This document shows, piece after piece, positions 11,660 to 19,854 of a stretch of 64,000 bases of DNA; the stretch's first letter is position 1, and each line of letters opens with the position of its first letter. Source of the DNA: Streptomyces albireticuli (GTDB taxonomy: Bacteria; Actinomycetota; Actinomycetes; Streptomycetales; Streptomycetaceae). The notes beneath the pieces were generated by a model. The model was given only the letters and a program-made list of their open reading frames with translations. It had not been told where the DNA came from and searched no databases. Location of the stretch: contig NZ_CP021744.1 in NCBI RefSeq assembly GCF_002192455.1, positions 186,001 to 250,000 of the forward strand. Reading direction: 5' to 3'. The translations under genes were made by a program, and so were the position numbers.

Positions 11660-12025
11660 ATGGCTCTTCGCATCAAATCCATCCTCACGATCGGCGTCTC
11701 GGCGTCGGCACTCTCGATGACACTTCTCGCCGGCCCCGCGTCGGCCGACGGCCCCGGCACACGGCAGCCGGGTGAACCGGTCTGCGTGAACGGATCCGCG
11801 TGCTTCTACGAGACCCCTTGGGAGGGGAGAACCTCGTGGCACACCAACCCTGGGTCGGGCTGCGTCACGCTTCCTTTCCCCGCCTACGGAGTGTTCAACC
11901 TGACTGACAAACGGCTCGACATGTACAGCAACGCCGACTGCACGGGCACTGTCCTTTCGGAGCCGGCCAACGACTTCCACACCTGGCAGTCCCAGGCACC
12001 GCGGTTGAGCTTCCGAGCAGTCTGA
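11660..12025 (+). CDS. Secreted peptidase inhibitor I36-like small protein
   Basis: The 121-residue protein has a Sec signal peptide (MALRIK, hydrophobic run, AGPASA|DG). The mature part of about 90 residues contains spaced Cys in VCVNGSACFYE, GSGCVTL and NADCTGT. The pattern (ACFYE, a central loop, then LDMYSNADCTGT) matches family I36 inhibitors related to the Streptomyces metalloproteinase inhibitor, a gamma-crystallin-like beta fold with disulfides. Start ATG 11660 has GGAGG 6 nt upstream; a longer in-frame extension from 11384 lacks coding character. It would be exported and may inhibit extracellular proteases; the target is unknown. Confidence 0.78.
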   Translation: MALRIKSILTIGVSASALSMTLLAGPASADGPGTRQPGEPVCVNGSACFYETPWEGRTSWHTNPGSGCVTLPFPAYGVFNLTDKRLDMYSNADCTGTVLSEPANDFHTWQSQAPRLSFRAV

Positions 12026-12558
12026 CAGCGAACGCCACCCTCGGCTCCGCAAGAGAAGTTGCTGTGACGAGACCGTGGAGGCCCATAAGATTCCGTGGCT
12101 TCCACGGCCCCTCACACGACAGGCCAGTCGCTCGACGCGGACACGGACGACAACCCGGCGCTCCCGCATGCCCGGGAGTCGCCGCGTGCCCAGGCCGCTC
12201 GAGAAGTCCGCCCACGGCGTCGCCGTGGAGGACCCTGTGTGGTGGTGCGCGCCTCCGCACAGCCGCCCGGAGCCGGATGTGCAGGGTCCTGTGGCCCCTG
12301 CGTCCGTGGGATGTCCGGGAGGCAGAGGCACGGCCGCCGGCCGGTGACGGCGCACGCGGCCAGGAGGTCGGCCGGCCACGGCATGCCGCGTTCTACCGGA
12401 TGGACGTCCTCAACCGGGCATGGCTCCATGTCTGCATGCCAACCCAGACCGTGACCTTCTCCGCGGTACCCCCGTTGAATGTCGGATACTCCGAATCGCG
12501 TATCAGCCGGATCATCGCGTCAAGGGAGACAAGTGTCCTGGCAAAGGGAGGCGGCACG
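12026..12558. other. Spacer without a recognisable gene
   Basis: Frames are open on both strands but none shows a domain, a ribosome site or consistent coding bias. The frame entering the NUDIX gene extends back to 12064, but its upstream part is low-complexity Arg/Pro/Gly sequence. Confidence 0.4.
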
Positions 12559-13068
12559 TTGACAAAACACCCGCAGCTACCGCGCGAGGAATGGCTCGCC
12601 CGCCGCGCGCAGATCCTCGGCTGCGCCGCATCCTTGATCCATGACGCCGAACACCGGATCATGCTGCTCCACACCTCGTGGACGGACGAGTGGCAGCTCC
12701 CGGGAGGTGGCCACGACGAGGGTGAGGATCTGTGGCAGACGGCTGTGCGGGAGACCTACGAGGAAACCGGGCTGGCCATGCCGGACGAGCCCGAACTGCT
12801 GGCTGTCGACTGGGGTCTGCACCCCGAGGGCATCCCTGAGATCTTCACGCTGTTCAAGGGCCCACTCGTTGACGCGAGCACCATCGAGGTGACTCTGTCC
12901 GACGAGCACGACGCCTGGCGCATGCTCACCGCCCAGGAATGGGTCCCGCTCGTGCATCCAGAACAGGCTCGGGTCCTGACCATCGCCAACGACGTCCTGC
13001 ACGGCGGACGGTGCCCCTATCTCCGCGAAGCCAGCCACCTGGCGGACACCCGAAAGCGGACTCGGTAG
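12559..13068 (+). CDS. NUDIX hydrolase
   Basis: The protein is about 169 residues from TTG 12559, which is preceded by GGGAGG at 12546-12551. The NUDIX box is complete: GGGHDEGEDLWQTAV followed by RETYEETGL (G-x5-E-x7-RE-x2-EE-x-G). The N-terminal half carries LIHDAEHRIMLLHTSWTDEW, typical of the beta strands before the box. The protein should hydrolyse a nucleoside diphosphate linked to X; the substrate cannot be assigned. A longer start such as ATG 12436 is possible but has a poor ribosome site. The gene stands alone. Confidence 0.88.
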   Translation: MTKHPQLPREEWLARRAQILGCAASLIHDAEHRIMLLHTSWTDEWQLPGGGHDEGEDLWQTAVRETYEETGLAMPDEPELLAVDWGLHPEGIPEIFTLFKGPLVDASTIEVTLSDEHDAWRMLTAQEWVPLVHPEQARVLTIANDVLHGGRCPYLREASHLADTRKRTR

Positions 13069-13102
13069 CTTCGATCCCCGTCCGACGCGTCTCGCCGTCG
13101 CC

Positions 13103-13309
13103 GTGCACTCCGTCGACGACCCCTGCGACTTCTGGCATGGCCGGGCATTCAGCCAATGGCTCGGAAGGCGCCTCGACGGCAACAGCCCGCTCGACTGGGC
13201 TTCCGACATCGAGCGCAATACCCCCACCGGCTCCACCCCGGTCCAGGAGTTCTTCCGGCTTCTCGGCATGTATCGCCAGGACACAGCTGTAGGGGCTCGC
13301 CGCCGATGA
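13103..13309 (+). CDS. Possible short hypothetical protein or gene fragment
   Basis: A 68-residue frame starts at GTG 13103 and includes FWHGRAFSQWLGRRLDG and PVQEFFRLLGMYRQD, more protein-like than surrounding frames. I recognise no family, and no ribosome site is obvious. It may be the remnant of a larger gene. The rest of 13069-13524 holds nothing identifiable. Confidence 0.22.
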   Translation: MHSVDDPCDFWHGRAFSQWLGRRLDGNSPLDWASDIERNTPTGSTPVQEFFRLLGMYRQDTAVGARRR

Positions 13310-13524
13310 CATGTCGATCTTCTGTGACCTGCTGATTCTCTGTTGTCTCACCACGATGTCACCCAAGATCAGTCTCAGCTCGATGCCCTTTCCTGGCGGA
13401 ACGATGAGTCTGCGGCTGAGCCACCGAGCACGAGAACCACATGTGAGCTCAGATCGCGCACCGATGGGTTTCCCGCGCCGTGTCGGTCTGTACGCGTGAG
13501 ACCGACTCACGGAAAGCTGGCGCC

Positions 13525-14088
13525 ATGCGGAAACTGATCTACGGCATGAACCTGACCCTGGACGGCTACATCGCCGCGCCCGGCGACGACATCGGCTGGA
13601 GCGTGCCGAGCGACGAGCTGTTCCAGTTCTGGTCCGACCAGTTGCAGGCGACCGACCTGTCGCTGTACGGGCGCAAACTGTGGCAGACGATGAGCTCCTA
13701 CTGGCCGACCGGCGACCAGCGGCCCAACGCCACCCCGGCGGAGATCGAGTTCGCGCGCCGCTGGCGGGACATGTCGAAGGTGGTGTTCTCGTCGACGACC
13801 GACAAGGTCGACTGGAACACCCGCCTGGTCACCGGCGACGCGGTCCCCGAGATCACCCGGCTCAAGGCCGAGGACGGCGGCCCGATGGACATCGGCGGCG
13901 CGACGCTCGCCGGGGCGGCCATGCGGGCCGGGCTGATCGACGAGTACGTGCTGGCCACCGCGCCGGTCCTGGTGGGCGGCGGCACGCCGTTCTTCACCGC
14001 GCTGGACAACTGGGTGAACCTCGACCTGGTGGAGACGCGGACGCTTCCCTGCGGCGTGATCCTGACCAGGTACGAAACGAGGCGCTGA
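13525..14088 (+). CDS. Dihydrofolate reductase / RibD C-terminal family protein
   Basis: The 187-residue protein begins MRKLIYGMNLTLDGYIA, the first strand and loop of the RibD C-terminal/DHFR-like fold. It contains LYGRKLWQTM (nucleotide-binding loop), VVFSSTTDKVDW, and IGGATLAGAAMRAGLIDEY followed by PVLVGGGTPFF, all hallmarks of this NADPH-dependent reductase family. Such stand-alone members are common in Streptomyces and mostly uncharacterised; they are not the housekeeping DHFR. ATG 13525 is chosen because the family signature starts there; the 15 residues possible upstream from 13480 are not conserved-looking. GGAAAG lies 7 nt upstream. Confidence 0.9.
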   Translation: MRKLIYGMNLTLDGYIAAPGDDIGWSVPSDELFQFWSDQLQATDLSLYGRKLWQTMSSYWPTGDQRPNATPAEIEFARRWRDMSKVVFSSTTDKVDWNTRLVTGDAVPEITRLKAEDGGPMDIGGATLAGAAMRAGLIDEYVLATAPVLVGGGTPFFTALDNWVNLDLVETRTLPCGVILTRYETRR

Positions 14089-14103
14089 GCGCCCGTCCTG
14101 GGT

Positions 14104-14125
14104 GACCCGGACTACCGCCCGGGTC
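14104..14125 (+). terminator. Hairpin after the DHFR-like gene
   Basis: GACCCGG (14104-14110) and CCGGGTC (14119-14125) form a 7-bp perfect stem with an 8-nt loop, 16 nt after the stop codon. There is no U-tract, as is usual in high-G+C actinomycetes. Confidence 0.45.
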
Positions 14126-14552
14126 GCCGTCACCAAGATCGCACTGCGGTCGAAGGAATCACTGGCCCTGCTGCGCGTCCACGGAGATTTGCTGTTCCTC
14201 TACACCAGGTACTGGCCGGACGGCGTCCGGGATCCGGCCGGTCCGGCGCCGCCCTCCTCGGTGAAGGTGCGGCCGCAGTTGCCCCGTGGTGGTCGCCGGC
14301 CGCACGGGAAAGCTCACCGTGGTCACCCCGGACACGGGCCCCTCCGGACACCCGGCGGGCCGTCTGCGACTGAGCGGCACCCGCGCGGGCCTGCTCCACG
14401 ACGGCTGCGCGAACCCTGGCCGGCCGGGCACGCCACGGTCGCCAGGGCCGCTCACCGCGCCGATGCGGCGGCGTTGCCCGGGGACCCTGGTGGCCACCTG
14501 CGGATTGGTCAATGGCAGGCGGGACCGGCGATGACGCGTCGGCCGGCACGGT
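14126..14552. other. Spacer without a recognisable gene
   Basis: Several frames are open on each strand but all look like G+C-driven shadows. No domain, signal peptide or ribosome site was seen. Confidence 0.35.
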
Positions 14553-14774
14553 TCATTCGCCCGCGGGGTCCTCGGCCTCCCAGCGGAGCAGGTCGCCCGG
14601 CTGGCACTCGAGCACCTCGCAGAGCGCGGCGAGTGTCGCGAAGCGCACCGCCTTGGCGCGGCCGTTCTTGAGTACCGCCAGGTTGGCGGGCGTGATCCCT
14701 ACGCGGTCCGCGAGTTCGCCCACGGACATCTTCCGTCTGGCCAGCATCACGTCGATGTCGACGGCGATCGGCAT
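14553..14774 (-). CDS. Small XRE/Cro-type helix-turn-helix regulator
   Basis: The 73-residue protein is made almost entirely of one Cro/C1-type helix-turn-helix (MSVGELADRVGITPANLAVL, then ATLAALCEVLECQPGDLLRW), typical of the YozG/HTH_26 regulators paired with DUF2975 proteins. Its ATG (14774-14772) overlaps the TGA of the upstream DUF2975 gene by one base, so translation is coupled. Together they resemble a membrane-protein/regulator module; the role is not established. It may act on the palindrome upstream of the operon. Confidence 0.92.
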   Translation of the reverse strand: MPIAVDIDVMLARRKMSVGELADRVGITPANLAVLKNGRAKAVRFATLAALCEVLECQPGDLLRWEAEDPAGE

Positions 14775-15265
14775 CAGATCACCTCGTCCAACTCGGCCTG
14801 CATCCGGGCCGCTTCGGCGTCGCGGGCGACGGCCTGGGCGAGCAGCATCCGCAGTACGAGCACGATGAGCGCGACTCCCAGGACGGCCACGCCGATCCCG
14901 CCCATGATGACAGTGACGCCCGGGTCGTCCCGCTGGCCGGGCGCGTTGAGGGCCGTGACCGCGAACCACACGAGAGCAGCCGCGACGATCGCGCCGATCA
15001 TGACGTCCACGTACCGGAAGGCGGCGTGGGAGAACACGGTTCCGCGTCGCACCATCGTCACCAGCCGCCATACACAGACCAGGGCGACCTGGGCCGTCCC
15101 GATGCCCAGGATCGTCATCACGCGCAGCGCGGTCAGCGGGAGCGACCCGTCCTCCGGGTCACTCCCGCTGACCAGCGCCCACGCCATCAATGCCTGTACG
15201 AACACGGTGCCTGTGAGCACCACCACGAGCACGGCGCGCAGCGCGCGCACTGTCAGCTTTCCCAT
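14774..15265 (-). CDS. DUF2975 membrane protein
   Basis: The 163-residue protein has four predicted membrane segments (about 8-30, 45-65, 85-105, 120-145). The LVTMVRRGTVFSHAAFRYVD region between the second and third is characteristic of DUF2975. The C-terminal tail is charged and helical (DAEAARMQAELDEVI). ATG 15265 is preceded by GAAAGATGG; an ATG five codons upstream is possible. It is first in a two-gene operon with the XRE regulator, with overlapping stop and start. A 17-bp palindrome lies 33-49 bp upstream. Confidence 0.88.
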   Translation of the reverse strand: MGKLTVRALRAVLVVVLTGTVFVQALMAWALVSGSDPEDGSLPLTALRVMTILGIGTAQVALVCVWRLVTMVRRGTVFSHAAFRYVDVMIGAIVAAALVWFAVTALNAPGQRDDPGVTVIMGGIGVAVLGVALIVLVLRMLLAQAVARDAEAARMQAELDEVI

Positions 15266-15297
15266 GACCCATCTTTCCATCGATTTACGATGAGAAT

Positions 15298-15314
15298 CTA
15301 TCGAATCTCGATAG
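15298..15314. promoter_or_regulatory. Perfect palindrome upstream of the DUF2975/XRE operon
   Basis: CTATCGAATCTCGATAG is a 7-bp inverted repeat with a 3-bp spacer, placed where the -35 region of the operon should be. It is a good operator candidate for the coupled XRE protein or another dimeric regulator. It also overlaps the stop codon of the neighbouring TetR relic. Confidence 0.6.
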
Positions 15315-15740
15315 GTGAAGCAAGGGCTGAGCCGAAGAGTGGGCGGCCGTATCGCAGCGTGGCGGGATGTCGCCGCCCGTCGAGAGATGCTTCTACCGCA
15401 GCCATCGCGGCGTTGGTGATCATGTCGTGGCAGGTCTCGCCCAGCGCCGGATCCGCGTCGCGCATCAGGGACGCCGCCAGTCCGCGGTTGGTCACGGCGT
15501 GCGTGCCGACGGCGCGCAGCCAGGTGGACAGGGCCTGACCCGGGCCGGGTGCGGTGAGCAGTTCGCCGGCCTTCACGCACAGAGTTTCCACCCGGCCCTT
15601 GAAGACCGCTTCCAGGAGCACCTGCCGGGAGGGGAAGTGGCGATGGAGGGTGGCCGAGCCGACTCCGGCACGGCGAGCGACCTCCTCCAGGGAGGCGTCG
15701 GCGCCGTGCTCGGCGATCAGGGTCCCGGCGGACCGGCACC
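15298..15740 (-). pseudogene. TetR-family regulator relic, truncated at both ends
   Basis: In the minus frame the sequence reads GTLIAEHGADASLEEVARR, then AGVGSATLHRHFPSRQ, a clear TetR helix-turn-helix, and continues with about 80 residues of ligand domain (SLMRDADPALGETCHDMI). The first ten or so residues before TLIAEHG are missing: sequence upstream of about 15738 belongs to an oppositely oriented NmrA-like gene. After about residue 120 the frame leaves homology and stops at 15298, losing the last 50 or so residues. No start codon with a ribosome site is available. Confidence 0.75.
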
Positions 15741-15741
15741 T

Positions 15742-16155
15742 TGACGAGAGGCTGCCGGTGAACCTGGTCAGCAAGTGGCGGATCGAGCAGCACATCGCGG
15801 CGCTCGGCCTGCCCGCGACGATCCTGACGCCGGTTTCCTTCATGGAGAACTTCACCGGCGGATACGCGCTGCGGAACGGGACTCTGTCCACCGGGCCGGC
15901 GCCGGAGGTGCCGCAGCAGATCATGGCCGTCGACGATGTCGCGCCGTGGCCGTGCTGGCGTTCTCCCGGCCGAAGGAGTGGATCGGCCGGGCGGTCTCCC
16001 CGGCGGGAGACGAACTCACGCCGGTTCAGATCGCCGCGGCCATCGGCAAGGCACTCGGCATACCGCTGCCCTACGTTCAAGTCCCGATCGACGCGATCCG
16101 GGCCCTCAACGAGGACGTCGCCTACGCCAACGAGTGGACGCGTGAGCGCCCGTAA
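15742..16155 (+). pseudogene. NmrA-like NAD(P)-binding protein relic
   Basis: The frame reads VSKWRIEQHIAALGLPATIL, then TPVSFMENFTGGYALRNGTL and QQIMAVDDVA, typical of the second half of NmrA/atypical SDR proteins. Near 15940 the homology shifts frame to AVLAFSRPKEWIGRAVSPAG and DELTPVQIAAAIGKALG, ending NEWTRERP. The N-terminal Rossmann half with the nucleotide-binding glycines is absent. The gene faces away from the TetR relic and the two meet head to head at about 15740, suggesting one deletion removed both 5' ends and the promoter between them. Confidence 0.75.
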
Positions 16156-16260
16156 CCCCGACCTCGGACGCATCGGAATCTGGGCGGGGGACTTCGACCG
16201 CCTCCCCGCAACCGGGATCCGTAAAGCCGCCGGCATGACCGACGGCGCGGCCGTGGGCCA

Positions 16261-17281
16261 CTAGTGCGTCGACCAGCCGGTCAACAGCCTGCCGGCCGTG
16301 TGGCCGTGTTCGGCGAACGCCGCGGCCACCTCGTCCCGCCCCGCACCCGCCGCGAGCAGCAGCCGCAGCAGCACCCTGGCCTTGTACGGGTCGAGCAACC
16401 CTCCGTTGATCAGCCCGCGTTGCTGTAGGTCGGTCTCCGAGCCGGGCCCGGCGTAGGTGTGCCGCAGCACCGGGCCGCTGCCCGTACGAGAGGTCAGGAC
16501 GACCGGGATGCGGGCGGCGAGCGCACCCAGCACGGGTGCGAGGGAAGCGGGCACGTGCCCGACGCCGAAGCCGGCCACCACCAGGCCGCCGTACGTCTCG
16601 GCGAGTCCTGCCAGCTGAGCCCCGTCGTCGTCGAGCGTGACGCAGTGCAAGGCCCACGCGGGCGGCGTCGATCCGTGCGCTGTCGCAACCGGCAGGCAGG
16701 ACAGTGGAACGGCGGGGCGGGGCGGCCAGGATCCGCGCCTCGCCCTCGATGACGTGACCCACCGGGCCGGCGTTCGGCGAGGCGAACGCCGCCGTACTCG
16801 TGCTGTGGGACTTACGGACCCAACGTGCCGCGTGCACCTCGTCGTTGAAAGCCACCAGCGCGCCGAGCCCGCGCGCCGCGGGCGAGGCGGCGACGCGGGC
16901 GGCCGCGAGTACGTTGGCAGGCCCGTCGGCGCCGGCCGTGCCCGGCTGCCGCATCGCGCCCGTCAGCACGAACGGCGCTTCGTGCTCCCAGACCAGATCG
17001 ACGAGGAACGCGGTCTCCTCCAGCGTGTCGGTGCCCTGCGTGACGACGACACCGGCCGCCCCTTCCGCCACGGCCCGCGAGGCGGCCTCGACGACGCCGA
17101 GCACCTGCGCGAAGGTCAGGCTCCCGCTCGGCACGGCATGGACGTCCCGCACGTCCAGCGTCACCCCGAGCCCGTCGAGCCCGGGCACGGCGGCGGTGAT
17201 CTCGGCGCCGGTCAGCCGCTCGCCCTTGGCGCGCCCGGACACCGAAATCGTGCCCCCGAGCGCGAACAGCGCGATGCTCAC
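16261..17281 (-). pseudogene. L-asparaginase (type II-like, no signal peptide) with a frameshift
   Basis: GTG 17281 (GAGGGGGAG upstream) begins SIALFALGGTISVSG with the first catalytic Thr; VVTQGTDTLEETAF supplies the second Thr and the Asp, and VLTGAMRQPGTAGADGPAN follows. The frame is intact to about PPRRSTVLPAG, then a +1 shift is needed near 16651-16655, where one extra G in a GGG run would restore VALHCVTLDDDGAQLAGL. The C-terminal part then runs to the stop at 16261 with LVVAGFGVGHVPASL and an intact end. All catalytic residues precede the break but the C-terminal domain would be lost. A single-base sequencing error is possible; otherwise this is a recently inactivated asparaginase. Confidence 0.8.
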
Positions 17282-17607
17282 GTTCTCCCCCTCGCCACCA
17301 CCGTCAACAGGCCCCAGATTACGGGCTCCTGCCGGCGTCCCCGCCCCCGCCCCCGGGGCTCCGGATCCTCCCTGGGGCCCGTCCGTCAGCCCTTCGACCG
17401 GGTCAACCGGATGCGGTTGTCGAAGCCCCGCCGTCGCTGCGGGCCTTGGCAGCCTGGGCGCGCCTGGCACAGTGCGACCTGAACCAGGTCGAACCGGAAC
17501 ACTTCGCCCACGCCTGCCCCAGGTCGTACTGCCGAGGCCCGCGTGTCCAAGGCCCGGCAGGCACCAGGCAGTTTCGTTTGGATCAGCCAGTCGTTGGGCT
17601 GGCTGTG

Positions 17608-17664
17608 CTGTTGACTGACGCGCGGTGGGCGCGGATCGAGCCGTTGTTCCTGGACCGGGTTTCG
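17608..17664 (+). mobile_element. Short remnant of an IS transposase N-terminus
   Basis: The frame reads LLTDARWARIEPLFLDR, which matches the N-terminal DUF4096-type segment of IS5-family transposases. The homology stops within about 20 residues and no inverted repeats or catalytic region follow. The rest of 17282-17735 shows no gene. Confidence 0.35.
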
Positions 17665-17735
17665 CACGGAGCCTGTAGCGACTCTCCGACGGGAGAACTG
17701 CCACCGTGCCAGTGACGTTTTCCGGAGAGCACACG

Positions 17736-18317
17736 ATGCACCCCCTCACTGTTCCCGCGGACACCCGCGATGAGTTCCCCGCCGGCGACCTCTCGGGTTT
17801 CCGGTCGCCTGTCACCCGCATACTGCTCGCCAGCGACGGTTTGACCACCGTCCTGCTCCAGGCGCTCACACGATCAGCCCTCACGCCGCAGGTGGACGGC
17901 ATCGAGATGACGCCGGGCAAGCATGTGGAGGCGACCGCGCGCGGGCTGCTGCGCCTGGCGACGGACGGTGCGTGCCTGGTGCGCCGTACCCGGTTGGTCA
18001 GCCGTAACGGTGAGGTGGTGTCGGCGAACATCGTGACGGCGCGGGCCGGACAGGACGCACGAATCGATGCGGCGATGCAGGACCGTACGCGCCCCATCGG
18101 GTTCGCGTTCGCCGCGGCGGGCTTGCCGATGAGCCGCCATATCAGCCGAATCGGCCTGACGAGCTGGCCTCAGGCCCCGGACACGCCTTGTGCTTTCAAG
18201 GCCTACACCCTGAACGCCGACGACAGGCCGTGGGCGTATATCCGCGAGCTGTTCAGTCCTCGGATCGTTCCACCCGGGGTGCGGACCGAGGCGGCGGCAG
18301 CTGGGGAGCGTGCTTGA
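17736..18317 (+). CDS. Chorismate pyruvate-lyase family protein (4-hydroxybenzoate synthase-like)
   Basis: The 193-residue protein resembles the Rv2949c/DUF98 family, which converts chorismate to 4-hydroxybenzoate and pyruvate. The same elements appear in order: VTRILLASDGLTTVLLQAL, an Arg-rich strand GLLRLATDGACLVRRTRL, DRTRPIGFAFAAAGLPMSRH, and a C-terminal RPWAYIRELFSPRIVP. ATG 17736 has GGAGAG 8 nt upstream; GTG 17706 is an alternative. The stop overlaps the GTG of the next gene, an adenylating enzyme, followed by an SDR, so the product is probably activated at once as an acyl adenylate or thioester. Without a search I cannot exclude another lyase or binding role in the same fold. Confidence 0.72.
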   Translation: MHPLTVPADTRDEFPAGDLSGFRSPVTRILLASDGLTTVLLQALTRSALTPQVDGIEMTPGKHVEATARGLLRLATDGACLVRRTRLVSRNGEVVSANIVTARAGQDARIDAAMQDRTRPIGFAFAAAGLPMSRHISRIGLTSWPQAPDTPCAFKAYTLNADDRPWAYIRELFSPRIVPPGVRTEAAAAGERA

Positions 18318-18318
18318 G

Positions 18319-19854
18319 ATGTTCCGTGACTCCCTGATCGACGCCCTCGCCGCGGGCGGCGCCCGCGTCGCCGTCCTCGACGAGACCGCGGCCTGTTCCT
18401 ACTCCGAGTTGGATGCCTGGTCCTCCTCCCTGGCCGGCACACTTCGCCCGCTGGTGCGGACCCCGGAGGACTGCGTCGCGCTCCTCCTGCCCAACGGTGG
18501 TTCCTGGCTCGCCGCGTACCTCGCCGCCCACAAGGCGGGGGCGGCGGTGGCACCGATGAACGCCGTGCTCACCGAGCACGAGATCGTCCGCGTGCTGGAG
18601 CATCTCCGCCCCCGGGCGCTGCTGACCAGCCCGCAACGGTCGGATGACATCAAGGGACTGTGCGCCGGGCGACGGCTGCCTGTGGACGTGATCGCGGTGA
18701 CGCCGGGAAGGCATGCCGTGCGCGGTCCGCGCGGAGCGGCAAGGACCGCGAAGACGCGGGCGGTCACCGGCCGCGTGGCGGACACCCCTTGCATGATCAT
18801 GCACACATCGGGATCGACGGGCGTCTGCCGCCCCGTGGTCCAGACGGAACGGGCACTCCACCTCGCGGTCGGCTTCTGGCGCGACCGGCACCGCGGTCCC
18901 GATGACGTGGTGGCCGTTCCCATTCCCCTCGCGCACACGTACGGCCATCTCGCGGCGATCTCCACGCTGCTGGCCGGGGCGACGCTGCTGACCTCCTCCC
19001 GCGCCTTCGAGCCGACCTGGTGGCTGGAGCAGCTGGTCGCTCGCGACGTCACCGTCATCGAAGCGGTGCCGACCGTCTATCGCAGGCTGCTGGAGGCCGC
19101 CGGTCAGTGGTGGCGGCCGACCGCTTTGCTGCGCTGCCTGAGTGCGGGGCAGCAGACACCCGCCGACCTGCGCCGCGACTGGCATCGGCGCACCGGCGTG
19201 GAGCTGCTCCAGAGCTGGGGGATGACCGAACTCTCCGGCGCTGGGCTGAGTCCCACCGCTGATTCCTGCCGGGACAGCGCCGGCATCCCGGTGCCGGGCC
19301 TGGAAGTCCGCGTCATCGACCCCCAGGCCCCCGGACGCCCCGTGCCGACCGGTACGGTCGGCGAACTATGGGTGCGGGGCCCCCAGGTCACCCCGGGCTA
19401 CCGCACGAGCTCCGGACAGATGGCCTCCGTCACCGATGACGACGGCTGGCTGCGCACCGGCGATCTGGTGGTCCGCGACGCGCACGAGTGCGTCCGGGTC
19501 GTCGGACGGTCCAAGGACACCATCATGACCGGCGGGTACAGTGTGCAGCCCGCCGAGATCGAGGACGTACTGCGCACTCATCCCGAGGTCGAGGACGCCG
19601 CCGTGATCGCCCGTGCCGACCGCCGGCGCGGCGAAGTCCCCCACGCCGTGATCGTTGCCCGGCACGACAGCCGACCGGACGCCGAGGAACTGCTCAGCCA
19701 CTGCCGTGGCCTGCTCGCCCGGTACAAGGTGCCCCGCTCCATCGACTTCGCCGAGCGGCTGCCCCTTTCGGCCACCGGCAAACTCGACCGTGCCGCACTG
19801 CGCGGCCGCTACGGCGCACCCGAGCAGGAGGACACCCCCCATGTCGTCGTCTGA
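18319..19854 (+). CDS. Acyl-adenylate-forming enzyme (aryl/acyl-CoA ligase-like)
   Basis: The 511-residue ANL-superfamily protein has an A3-like loop HTSGSTGVCRP at about 160, A5 SWGMTELSG, A7 GWLRTGDLVV, A8 GRSKDTIMTGGYSVQPAEIE and A10 LSATGKLDR with the catalytic Lys. The usual Lys in the A3 loop (SGTTGxPK) is replaced by VCRP, which may slow ATP binding but is tolerated in some families. It is co-translated with the upstream chorismate lyase-like gene (GTG 18310 overlaps its TGA; ATG 18319 has GGGGAG 9 nt upstream and is preferred) and overlaps the following SDR. The likely substrate is therefore a hydroxybenzoate; this rests on context only. Confidence 0.88.
   Translation: MFRDSLIDALAAGGARVAVLDETAACSYSELDAWSSSLAGTLRPLVRTPEDCVALLLPNGGSWLAAYLAAHKAGAAVAPMNAVLTEHEIVRVLEHLRPRALLTSPQRSDDIKGLCAGRRLPVDVIAVTPGRHAVRGPRGAARTAKTRAVTGRVADTPCMIMHTSGSTGVCRPVVQTERALHLAVGFWRDRHRGPDDVVAVPIPLAHTYGHLAAISTLLAGATLLTSSRAFEPTWWLEQLVARDVTVIEAVPTVYRRLLEAAGQWWRPTALLRCLSAGQQTPADLRRDWHRRTGVELLQSWGMTELSGAGLSPTADSCRDSAGIPVPGLEVRVIDPQAPGRPVPTGTVGELWVRGPQVTPGYRTSSGQMASVTDDDGWLRTGDLVVRDAHECVRVVGRSKDTIMTGGYSVQPAEIEDVLRTHPEVEDAAVIARADRRRGEVPHAVIVARHDSRPDAEELLSHCRGLLARYKVPRSIDFAERLPLSATGKLDRAALRGRYGAPEQEDTPHVVV

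Noticed and set aside
12064..12558. Upstream extension of the NUDIX frame
   Set aside because: The added 165 residues are Arg/Pro/Gly-rich and precede a good TTG start with GGGAGG; family length supports the short form.
17386..17667. 93-residue minus-strand frame in the IS remnant area
   Set aside because: Antisense to the transposase-like stretch, with no coding features.
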